Source of the DNA: Shewanella subflava
Lineage (GTDB): Bacteria > Pseudomonadota > Gammaproteobacteria > Enterobacterales > Shewanellaceae
Length of the DNA stretch: 64,000 bases
Direction of reading: 5' to 3'
Assembly: GCF_025971955.1 (NCBI RefSeq)
Contig: NZ_JAPDMX010000002.1
Span: 62,001 to 126,000 of the forward strand
The first letter of the stretch is position 1; the number at the start of each line of letters is the position of its first letter. This document shows, piece by piece, positions 15,781 through 23,453 of this stretch. A program made the translations under genes and the position numbers. A model generated the notes under the pieces. That model was given only the letters and a program-made list of their open reading frames with translations. It was not told where the DNA came from and did no database searches.

Positions 15781-17100
15781 ATGAAAAACCATCATAAAAC
15801 ATTATTAAATCAACCCATGATGCTAATTCGCAGCGGATTTACTGGATTAGGCAAAAGCATGATGTGGTTAGGATCTGCCCAATTTAGCGGGCGTATAATT
15901 CGTTTGATTTCAAGTATCGTACTTGCCCGCTTGCTGATGCCGGAAATATTTGGCCAAGCAGCCATTGTCCTTACCCTGTTTGAATTAATCTGTACCGCAA
16001 CCCGCAGAATTACATCTGCCGCATTAATTCGTATGGATGATGAACAATGCACTCGTCATTTACGCAGTGCTAACTGGGTTAACTGGGCGGTGTGTTTATT
16101 AGCATGCTTGATTATGCTTTTGCTCAGTTACCCCATTGCGGTTTATTACCAAGACACATCGTTAATTTTCCCCATCGCAGTAATGGCAACGAGCTTTTTG
16201 TTGCTGCCAATGGGAATGCAATACGCCACCTTAAATTTACGCAACAACAAAATGCGTATTGTTGGCAGAGCGAATCTTTGGCAAACCCTTATTGATGCTG
16301 CACTTACTGCGATTTTAGCACTGGCTGGATTTGAAATTTGGGCAATCATTTTACCTAAAGTAGTGGTCATTTTTGTGTGGATTGCGATTCACCGTTACCA
16401 CAATCCTCTCCCTCAAATGCAATCAGAAGGCAGCATTCAATATGCTCAAGTTCTAACACTTTTACACTTTGGCATTCCCGTTAGCTTAAGCGATTTGACT
16501 AACACATTAAGACAAAATATTGATTATTTATTAATTGGTTATTTCATGGGCGTAGAAGCATTAGGTGTGTACTTTTTTGCTTACAATATTAGCTTGGGAA
16601 TAAGTCTAGGGTTAATTCAAAGCTTTGGCACCGCATTTTACAGCCACCTTTGTCAACGTAATGCGGTTGAAGATGATTTATCAGCAAAATACCTCAGCAG
16701 TATCGCCGCGATTATGGCAATCACTGTGCCAGTTATTTTACTGCAAAGCGCACTTTCTAATTGGTATGTTCCACTGGTATACGGTGATAAGTGGCTATCA
16801 ACCGATGCCATCGATGTGTTCCTGTTTTTATGTCTGAGTGGCTTAGTCAGGCCACTTGGCGAAGCGGCAAGCCAATTGCTACTTGCAAACGGTTTAAGCC
16901 AAACCAACCTCAAAATGAATATTTTACTCACAATGAGCCTAGCGATGGCAATCGGCATTGCTTGTCAATTCAGTTTAATCACTGTGGCACAAACCGTAAT
17001 GGTGAGTTACCTCATCAGCTCGCCACTGATTTGTATTTACAGCTACCTGAAAGTATTTAAAAACAATCAAAAACTTACCTCTGTAGGAGAATCACTATGA
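15781..17100 (+). CDS. Polysaccharide flippase (Wzx / MATE-like)
   Basis: 439 residues with some 12 hydrophobic helices. The N-terminus AQFSGRIIRLISSIVLARLL and the central segment LRQNIDYLLIGYFMGVEALGVY are typical of the polysaccharide biosynthesis flippase family (PST/Wzx). It would move lipid-linked repeat units across the inner membrane. First gene of the P3 unit; it overlaps the GT2 start by 4 nt (ATGA). RBS weak (GCTAGGATAA), possibly overlapping the dyad before the start. Confidence 0.88.
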   Translation: MKNHHKTLLNQPMMLIRSGFTGLGKSMMWLGSAQFSGRIIRLISSIVLARLLMPEIFGQAAIVLTLFELICTATRRITSAALIRMDDEQCTRHLRSANWVNWAVCLLACLIMLLLSYPIAVYYQDTSLIFPIAVMATSFLLLPMGMQYATLNLRNNKMRIVGRANLWQTLIDAALTAILALAGFEIWAIILPKVVVIFVWIAIHRYHNPLPQMQSEGSIQYAQVLTLLHFGIPVSLSDLTNTLRQNIDYLLIGYFMGVEALGVYFFAYNISLGISLGLIQSFGTAFYSHLCQRNAVEDDLSAKYLSSIAAIMAITVPVILLQSALSNWYVPLVYGDKWLSTDAIDVFLFLCLSGLVRPLGEAASQLLLANGLSQTNLKMNILLTMSLAMAIGIACQFSLITVAQTVMVSYLISSPLICIYSYLKVFKNNQKLTSVGESL

Positions 17101-18137
17101 CCCCTAAAATTACTGTTGTTATGCCCGTTTATAACGTGCAAAAGTTTGTCAAAAAAGCCATTGAGTCTGTGTTAGAGCAAACCTTTACCGATTTTGAGCT
17201 AATCATTGTCAATGATTGTGCAACCGATAACAGCTTAAAAATCTGCCAGCAGATCCATGACCGCCGCGTAAGGATTATTAACCATGTAGAAAATAAAGGA
17301 CTGGCTGCTGCCCGTAATACGGGGATCCGTCACGCTTTGGGTAAATACGTGGCATTTTTAGATTCTGACGACATGTGGCATGCCGAAAAACTGCAACGCC
17401 ATTGTGCTCATCTTGATGCCAATCCCAACGTTGGGATCAGCTTTTCTCGTTCAAGTTTTATGAGCTATGACGGCAAATTATTAGACTTTTATCAGATGCC
17501 ACAGCTGACCAATATTGATGCCGCACATTTGTTATGTCGTAATCCTGTCGGCAATGGTTCCGCACCGGTGATCCGCCGTGAAACACTCAATGATATTCGT
17601 TTTCAAAGCATACATCGCCATCAATTATATTCTTGTTACTTTGATGAGAAATTTCGTCAATCTGAAGATATTGAATGTTGGTTACGCATTGTGGCAACCA
17701 CTAAATGGAAGATGGAAGGCATACCACAACCATTGACTTACTATCGCTTAAATCATGGTGGATTATCAGCCAACTTATTGAAGCAATTAGCTTCATGGGA
17801 GCAAATGATCAGTAAAGCCCGCTACTTTGCACCTAAACTGTTAAAACGCCATGAAAATGATGCCAGAGCTTATCAATTGCGGTATTTGGCACGCCAAGCG
17901 ATTAGGATGAAAGATGGCAAAATGGCCGCTAAATTAGCAACAGAAGCCCTAACCACCTCGCCTAAAATCCTAAAAGATGAAATGGGCAGAACCATTAGTA
18001 CTGTCAGCGCAGCCTATATGCAATGGCTACTACCCGCTTTTGCTTATCATTGGTTAGAAAGTTTAGGCCAAAAAGCAATTGGCAGTATCCAAAAACATAA
18101 AATTAGCCGTGATGGCGTGTCATCGATGTTTTTATAA
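17097..18137 (+). CDS. Family 2 glycosyltransferase
   Basis: 346-residue cytoplasmic GT-A enzyme. N-terminal ITVVMPVYNVQKFVKKAIES, VNDCATDNS (usual VDDGSTD, here with Asn and Cys), LAAARNTGIRHALGKYVAFL and the metal-binding SDD are present. It should add one sugar to the lipid-linked unit; donor and acceptor cannot be read. RBS GTAGGAG; translationally coupled to the flippase by ATGA. Its 3' end is followed by the operator region of the next unit. Confidence 0.9.
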   Translation: MTPKITVVMPVYNVQKFVKKAIESVLEQTFTDFELIIVNDCATDNSLKICQQIHDRRVRIINHVENKGLAAARNTGIRHALGKYVAFLDSDDMWHAEKLQRHCAHLDANPNVGISFSRSSFMSYDGKLLDFYQMPQLTNIDAAHLLCRNPVGNGSAPVIRRETLNDIRFQSIHRHQLYSCYFDEKFRQSEDIECWLRIVATTKWKMEGIPQPLTYYRLNHGGLSANLLKQLASWEQMISKARYFAPKLLKRHENDARAYQLRYLARQAIRMKDGKMAAKLATEALTTSPKILKDEMGRTISTVSAAYMQWLLPAFAYHWLESLGQKAIGSIQKHKISRDGVSSMFL

Positions 18138-18168
18138 ATGGATCCATTCCATATCTGCCTTTACGTTA

Positions 18169-18207
18169 AACCTGTTTGCAGGCTGCCTTGCAAACTGCAA
18201 ACAGGTT
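18169..18207. promoter_or_regulatory. LuxO-type operators / enhancer, site 4, within a 13-bp inverted repeat
   Basis: An exact TTGCA-AAC-TGCAA at 18188-18200 and a weaker copy TTGCA-GGC-TGCCT at 18176-18188 lie within a perfect inverted repeat AACCTGTTTGCAG (18169-18181) / CTGCAAACAGGTT (18195-18207). The exact site is 75 bp upstream of P4. The dyad lacks a T tract, so a terminator role for the GT2 gene is doubtful. Confidence 0.7.
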
Positions 18208-18244
18208 CTCACCGCCAGCTACAAAAAACAAAATAAACCATTAA

Positions 18245-18257
18245 AATCAACCGGTTA
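18245..18257 (+). promoter_or_regulatory. Possible IHF site between operator and P4
   Basis: AATCAACCGGTTA fits the IHF consensus WATCAA-N4-TTR exactly. It sits between the enhancer and the -24 box, where IHF bends DNA in other sigma54 systems. The consensus is short, so this is suggestive only. Confidence 0.4.
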
Positions 18258-18262
18258 AAATG

Positions 18263-18278
18263 TGGCACAATTTAAGCA
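18263..18278 (+). promoter_or_regulatory. Sigma54 promoter P4 of the sugar-transferase/TagD unit
   Basis: TGGCACAATTTAAGCA: GG at 18264-18265 and GC at 18276-18277, 12 bp apart. CAA-CCGG-TTAAAA (18248-18260) lies 2 nt upstream. The AAATAAACCA block at 18231 is also found before P3 at 15691. Confidence 0.85.
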
Positions 18279-18338
18279 TTACTAGATATATATATCAAAA
18301 ATATCCTGATGAAATACAACAATATATCGAGGTGGCTT

Positions 18339-20321
18339 ATGCGAATTCACATAAAACAAGTGTCGGCATCAGTAAGGATTATCGAAACCCTGCTGAGTTT
18401 AATGATACTGGTATTTATCAGCCCAATACTGCTGCTAAAAGCCATTCATCTGAAAATGACCTCAGGAAAAGTTTTCGAGACCCTCTATATTCACAGCACT
18501 AAGACTGAACCGATTCCATTGTTGCAGTTTTCTGATTCAAAATTTTCAAGTTTGTTGGGTTTGCTAAATGTCATCAAAGGTGAACTTGGATTAGTGGGAG
18601 AGCAATACCAGTATGCCGTTTTACCCTACCATGACTACTTAGTGCGTCCAGGATTAATGTCCTTTAAGCAAATGCACGCCAGAATGGGGATCAGTTACGA
18701 CCACTATGTTATTAACCCAAAACTTAATACTTCAGCTGGGTGTTATCTGCTAGCAACACTGCGCTGTCTGTTAGGATACACCTTGTCTTCAAGGGTGATT
18801 TATTCAGCTCAAAAGCAATTTAGCTTATTCAAAGTCACCATCAGCAATATGACTATGAATGATGCTATTAGCTGTGTCATTAACAGTGCTAAAACTTCGC
18901 AGTGCGATAGCTATGCGTTTGTGAATGCAGACTGCATGAATATCGCCTACAAAAACCAACAATATAGACAGATACTCAACCAAAACAAACACGTATTTGC
19001 TGACGGAAGTGGTTTACGTTTAGCGTGTAAACTTCAGCGCATCGCCCTAAAAGATAACGTAAACGGCACTGATATGTTTCCCCTTTTGTGCCAACAAGCT
19101 GCCGAGCATGGTGTGGGGATATTTATGTTGGGGGCAAAAACGGATATTGCGAATAAAGCTGCGGCCAAAATGCAACTACGTTTCCCACAATTACGTATTT
19201 GTGGCACCCATGATGGCTATTTTTCTGCACAACAAACCGAAGCCGTAATTAACACAATAAATGCCTCTGGAGCCCAAATATTACTGGTTGCTATGGGTGC
19301 ACCAACACAAGAGCGTTGGATAGCCGAGCATAGTGCCAAATTAAACGTCGGCGCAGCGATAGGTGTTGGGGGTTTATTTGATTTTTATGCAGATAGCGTG
19401 AGCAGAGCCCCTGTTGCAGTTCGTCAAATGGGTATGGAATGGACCTGGCGGTTAATGCAAGAACCTAAAAGAATGTGGCGCCGATATGTTGTAGGTAATC
19501 CTTTATTTGTAATGCGAGTATTTACCGAGTTAGTCCAACAAAAAATATTCAATAGCAAATCAGAACCAACGGCTAATTTAGGTGAATTGCAAAATGCAGC
19601 AATTAACTTTCAAAATGCAAATTCAACCGCCGCGACAGAGCAAACGCTCTCAATGCTTGGAAAAAATTTACATCAAGTTAATCACAAAAAATACCAGTGG
19701 TTTTTTCTGAAAATAAAATTGAATCTCATCGCTAAAAGACTGCTTGATATCTTTGGTTCAAGTGCTCTATTGCTATTACTTTCACCACTATTTTTATTAA
19801 CTGCACTGGCTATTCGTTTCGAATCAAAAGGGGCGGTGCTTTTCAGTCAAACCCGTGCTGGGCAAGACAATCAGCCTTTTACCATGTGGAAGTTTCGCTC
19901 CATGTTTAACGATGCCGAAGCGCGTTTAGCTAAGTTACAAAGTGAAAATGAAATGCGCGGTGGTGTCCTATTTAAAATGAAGCAAGACCCAAGGATCACC
20001 CAGGTAGGCAAATGGATCCGCAAGCTGTCTATTGATGAATTACCACAACTTTGGAACGTATTAAAAGGCGATATGTCATTAGTTGGCCCGCGTCCTGCAT
20101 TACCTAGTGAAGTGAACCAATATCAATTGTCAGATAGACGCAGATTGATGGTAAAACCCGGCATCACTTGTATATGGCAAGTATCAGGAAGATCTGACAT
20201 TCCTTTTGATAAACAAGTTGAGTTGGATGTTGATTATATCTACCAACAATCACTGGTTAAAGATATTCAATTACTTTTTAAAACCATACCCGCGGTGTTA
20301 TTTGCCCGTGGTGCGTATTAG
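18339..20321 (+). CDS. Three-module glycosyltransferase: degenerate sugar transferase + WecG/TagA GT26 + active sugar-phosphate transferase
   Basis: 660 residues from the ATG at 18339, chosen because GAGGTGG precedes it; an upstream ATG at 18309 has no RBS. Module 1 (about 1-150) resembles a bacterial sugar transferase (LLNVIKGELGLVGEQ, LVRPGLMSFKQ) but has lost the KFRSM region and the PRP motif. Module 2 (about 160-400) is a WecG/TagA/CpsF GT26 domain (FVNADCMNI, FADGSGLRLACKL, GAPTQERWI, GVGGLFDFYAD, APVAVRQMGMEW). Module 3 (about 465-660) is an intact phosphoglycosyl transferase: membrane helix, MWKFRSMFNDAEA, DELPQLWNVLKGDMSLVGPR, KPGITCIWQVSGRS. Module 3 should start the lipid-linked unit and module 2 add a second sugar. 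Confidence 0.88.
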   Translation: MRIHIKQVSASVRIIETLLSLMILVFISPILLLKAIHLKMTSGKVFETLYIHSTKTEPIPLLQFSDSKFSSLLGLLNVIKGELGLVGEQYQYAVLPYHDYLVRPGLMSFKQMHARMGISYDHYVINPKLNTSAGCYLLATLRCLLGYTLSSRVIYSAQKQFSLFKVTISNMTMNDAISCVINSAKTSQCDSYAFVNADCMNIAYKNQQYRQILNQNKHVFADGSGLRLACKLQRIALKDNVNGTDMFPLLCQQAAEHGVGIFMLGAKTDIANKAAAKMQLRFPQLRICGTHDGYFSAQQTEAVINTINASGAQILLVAMGAPTQERWIAEHSAKLNVGAAIGVGGLFDFYADSVSRAPVAVRQMGMEWTWRLMQEPKRMWRRYVVGNPLFVMRVFTELVQQKIFNSKSEPTANLGELQNAAINFQNANSTAATEQTLSMLGKNLHQVNHKKYQWFFLKIKLNLIAKRLLDIFGSSALLLLLSPLFLLTALAIRFESKGAVLFSQTRAGQDNQPFTMWKFRSMFNDAEARLAKLQSENEMRGGVLFKMKQDPRITQVGKWIRKLSIDELPQLWNVLKGDMSLVGPRPALPSEVNQYQLSDRRRLMVKPGITCIWQVSGRSDIPFDKQVELDVDYIYQQSLVKDIQLLFKTIPAVLFARGAY

Positions 20322-20330
20322 GAGAAGACC

Positions 20331-21683
20331 ATGCAAGCCATTATTTTTGCTAATCGTTCAGCCGCAGAACTCGCACCGCTGAATCGTCAGTACAGCGCGG
20401 CACTAATGCCTTTGGTAAATAAAGCGTTAATTGAATATACGTTAGAAGACTTATCTTGTGCTGGTATTACCCATGCGAAGTTAGTGGTTGCCAACCGAGC
20501 AAGCGAAATTGAAGCGCATATTGGCACAGGGGCTAAATGGAACCTAACCATAGATTACTTTTTAAGTAAGCCTGAAGAAGATGTAAATTCAGTTCTACAA
20601 CGTATGCACTTAGACCCACAACAAACTCAGTTGGTTGTTCGTGGTGATATTATCAGAACACCTTGCATCACTCGCTTTATCGATTTTGCGGCAAAGATAA
20701 ACCACACTTTTGTATTGGCATCAATGGGTAACCAAAATCCTGGGTTATTAATGTTACCCGCGGGTCGTTCACATGGGGCAAGTTTAAATTGGCCTATGGC
20801 CGAATTGCCCCAACATCAGCAGCGCAGTATCAACCAAGTATTGCATGGCAAAACCTTCCATTTAGACAGTATTGAAAACTTTGCCGCTGCAACAAGATAC
20901 ATCATCGAACATGCTGATGAGTTCGCTATTAAAGGCCGTAAGGTTGATAGCATGGGAGCGGCTGGATTATACCTTGGTCAACAAACTCAATGCCCAAGTT
21001 TTGCTGAACAAACGCTGCACGGCAGCATTGGCACAAACAGTTATATTCACCCTGCTGTTCATTGCAAAAACTTAATCGTTATTGGTCAAAACTGTTTTAT
21101 TGAAGATAGCGAACTCAATGATAGCATCATTATGCCCAATACTTATGTGGGTAAAAATCTCACCGTAAAAAATCAAATTATTTCGCAAGATTACATTATT
21201 GATATCGCCAAAAATACCTGGGTAAAAGTGGATGATACAAGTCTAGTTGCAGCTTGTCAGAGTGGCGTTAAGCAACAACAAACACCCTCTTTACTGCATC
21301 GGCTAATGGGTTGTGCTTTACTGGTACTGGCTTCACCATTAATGTTAATCAGTTTAATGGTCGCCAAAATAACTCATCCAGATCACCCCATCTCTTGCCT
21401 CAACGCGAGTAGCAATCAACAACGTACAATTCAGTTATACGAAATAGCCGTCAGCTCGCAAATATTAGCTAAGTTACCGCAATTGTGGCATGTGGCTAAG
21501 GGTAACCTTTTACTTTTTGGCGCAAGCGCAACCTTAAACCAACAAGCAAAGTATGGGGTATTTGGACCAGTACAGCTGTTACTTGACAAAGATGCCCCAG
21601 AAGAAGAAATCGAATTGGTTGAAATGGAATTTCAGCAGTTAAGTCAACTCGGATACGTCAAACGATTATGGCAATTAGTTTAG
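20331..21683 (+). CDS. Degenerate NDP-sugar pyrophosphorylase-like protein fused to a degenerate sugar-transferase tail
   Basis: 450 residues. The N-terminal half has the fold pattern of a sugar-1-phosphate nucleotidyltransferase (MQAIIFANRS, ALIEYTLEDLSCAGI, VVRGDIIRTP) and a short hexapeptide-like stretch near 235-290 (NSYIHPAVHCKNLIVIGQNC). However, the GGxGTRL and PKPM/L motifs are absent. The C-terminal part (about 315-450) has one membrane helix and LPQLWHVAKGNLLLFGASA, which mirrors LPQLWNVLKGDMSLVGPRP of the upstream enzyme without its catalytic residues. Probably non-catalytic; a scaffold or regulator of the true transferase is possible. RBS AGGAGA, 9 nt after the previous gene. Confidence 0.72.
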   Translation: MQAIIFANRSAAELAPLNRQYSAALMPLVNKALIEYTLEDLSCAGITHAKLVVANRASEIEAHIGTGAKWNLTIDYFLSKPEEDVNSVLQRMHLDPQQTQLVVRGDIIRTPCITRFIDFAAKINHTFVLASMGNQNPGLLMLPAGRSHGASLNWPMAELPQHQQRSINQVLHGKTFHLDSIENFAAATRYIIEHADEFAIKGRKVDSMGAAGLYLGQQTQCPSFAEQTLHGSIGTNSYIHPAVHCKNLIVIGQNCFIEDSELNDSIIMPNTYVGKNLTVKNQIISQDYIIDIAKNTWVKVDDTSLVAACQSGVKQQQTPSLLHRLMGCALLVLASPLMLISLMVAKITHPDHPISCLNASSNQQRTIQLYEIAVSSQILAKLPQLWHVAKGNLLLFGASATLNQQAKYGVFGPVQLLLDKDAPEEEIELVEMEFQQLSQLGYVKRLWQLV

Positions 21684-21726
21684 TAAGTTAATGACCCATA
21701 CCAAACATAACGTTGAGGATACAGAT

Positions 21727-22146
21727 ATGAAAACCATCATAACCTACGGTACATTCGATTTATTCCATTTTGGCCATGTGAGATTGTTCAAGCGCCTAAA
21801 AGATTTAGGTGATAGATTAATTGTCGGCGTCTCTACTGACGAATTTAATGCCCTAAAAGGCAAAGCGGCATTCTTTAATTATCAGCAGAGAATTGAAATT
21901 GTTGAAGCCTGTAAATACGTTGATATGGTGATTGCTGAAACCGATTGGCGACAAAAACGCAGCGATATTATTCGCCTCAATGCAGATGTGTTCGCCATTG
22001 GTGACGATTGGGCTGGTAAATTTGATGACTTGAATGATATTTGTAACGTCCTATATTTAGAGCGTACTCAACAAATATCAACCACGGATATCAAAAACAA
22101 TTTAGCAAACACCCGTCCCACGATATTAAGCCCGCAAACGGTTTAA
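21727..22146 (+). CDS. tagD: Glycerol-3-phosphate cytidylyltransferase
   Basis: Makes CDP-glycerol from CTP and sn-glycerol-3-phosphate. 139 residues from the ATG at 21727, which has GAGGA at the right distance; an earlier ATG at 21691 lacks an RBS and would add a non-conserved tail. Signatures: YGTFDLFHFGHVRLFKRLKD (HxGH of the nucleotidyltransferase fold), STDEFNALKGK, EACKYVDMVIAE, IGDDWAGKFD and the ISTTDI motif. The length matches TagD (about 130). Together with the next gene it points to glycerol-phosphate incorporation in the polysaccharide, a teichoic-acid-like chemistry in a Gram-negative cluster. Confidence 0.93.
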   Translation: MKTIITYGTFDLFHFGHVRLFKRLKDLGDRLIVGVSTDEFNALKGKAAFFNYQQRIEIVEACKYVDMVIAETDWRQKRSDIIRLNADVFAIGDDWAGKFDDLNDICNVLYLERTQQISTTDIKNNLANTRPTILSPQTV

Positions 22147-22179
22147 TTGACGGCTCACTCATTCAATTTGGATATTGCC

Positions 22180-23424
22180 ATGAATGCCATTTTACTGTTG
22201 ATTCGCTTTGTTATCACACAGCTTATTTATTTTGTTTCAGGCTTTACTCCTAGAAGTCACAAAGCGGTAATGGGCTGTTATAAGGATAAATTTGCCGATA
22301 ACAGTAAATACTTATTTTTACACTGGCAGCAACAACAAACCATTCGTGCCATTTGGATATCCGCTGATAAACCGCTCGTTAAGCGTTTGCAAACGCAGGG
22401 ATTGGAAGCCTATTCAAGATGGTCACTGTTGGGTGTGTGGCACGCTGCAACGGCCAAATTTTATGTGTATAACACCTATATTGGGGATGTGAATCAGTAC
22501 CTAGCAAAAGGCGCTGTTAAAATTAATCTATGGCACGGTTCGCCATTAAAAAAAATCGAATTCGATATCAGTAATGGCCCGCTACTTAAGGTTTACCATC
22601 CCGAAAACATCAGCCAAAAATTATTTGCTAAAGCTCAATATCATCAACAATATGTACGTCCAAACTTCATGATCGCCCCCAGTGATACCGTTAAAAAACT
22701 GTTTTCCAGTAGCTTTAGAATTAGCAATGAGCAGTTTTTAACCTGTGGCAATCCTCGCACCGACTATTATCTGCGTTATAAAAGTGAAGATTGGTTGCAA
22801 CTTAACCTACCGGTGAATACCAAGCAAGTGATCTTATATGCGCCATCCTGGCGCGACAGCCATTTAAATAGCACCACTAACATTTATACTCAAACCATCG
22901 ACTTTGCGTGTTTATCTAAACAGCTACAAAAATCAGATCAATGCTTATTATTAAGATTACATCCCAATGAAGCGCACCTTGCTTCTGAGCTGAGTCAATA
23001 TCCCAATATTATTAATATCACTTTTTGGGATGATATTTACGGCATTCTTGAAAAAATAGATTTATTAATAACCGACTATTCCTCCCTGTATATTGATGCG
23101 CTGCCATACCGATGTGAAATTGCATTTTTCTTATTTGATAAAGCACAATATCAAGCAACATGTCGCAGTGAATATCCCTATGTAGCTGAATTACCCAAAG
23201 CGGGCATCGACTTATTCACCTTTAGGGATTTACTGGATTATTTAAATGAATTTGCTAACAAGCACCATGATTTAACCGATCGAGGCCCACTGAATTCAGA
23301 ACTAACCTCAGCAAGACACCAATTGACCAACATCTTTTGGCAATACCAACACCGCAGTAGCTTAGATTGTTTAGATGCATTTGTTCAAAATGCGCCAATT
23401 TCAGCGACAAAAAAACCTGCTTAA
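22180..23424 (+). CDS. CDP-glycerol glycerophosphotransferase (TagB/TagF family)
   Basis: 414 residues from the ATG at 22180; a TTG at 22147, overlapping the tagD stop, is an alternative. An N-terminal hydrophobic helix (AILLLIRFVITQLIYFVSG) suggests membrane attachment. Family signatures are KINLWHGSPLKKIEFD, MIAPSDTVKKLFSSSF, CGNPRTDYYL, VILYAPSWRD, LLRLHPNE and the C-terminal LITDYSSLYIDALPY. These enzymes transfer glycerol phosphate from CDP-glycerol. The chain is close to a single catalytic domain, nearer TagB than long TagF polymerases, so one or few residues may be added. Last gene of the polysaccharide cluster. Confidence 0.9.
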   Translation: MNAILLLIRFVITQLIYFVSGFTPRSHKAVMGCYKDKFADNSKYLFLHWQQQQTIRAIWISADKPLVKRLQTQGLEAYSRWSLLGVWHAATAKFYVYNTYIGDVNQYLAKGAVKINLWHGSPLKKIEFDISNGPLLKVYHPENISQKLFAKAQYHQQYVRPNFMIAPSDTVKKLFSSSFRISNEQFLTCGNPRTDYYLRYKSEDWLQLNLPVNTKQVILYAPSWRDSHLNSTTNIYTQTIDFACLSKQLQKSDQCLLLRLHPNEAHLASELSQYPNIINITFWDDIYGILEKIDLLITDYSSLYIDALPYRCEIAFFLFDKAQYQATCRSEYPYVAELPKAGIDLFTFRDLLDYLNEFANKHHDLTDRGPLNSELTSARHQLTNIFWQYQHRSSLDCLDAFVQNAPISATKKPA

Positions 23425-23433
23425 ATAAGCAGG
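23416..23433. terminator. Terminator between the polysaccharide cluster and cysS
   Basis: Perfect 8-bp stem CCTGCTTA / TAAGCAGG overlapping the stop codon of the upstream gene. On the minus strand it is followed by seven T, so it is mainly the cysS terminator, with a weaker tail (CTTGTTT) in the plus direction. Confidence 0.8.
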
Positions 23434-23453
23434 CTTGTTTGCAACAATTTTAA

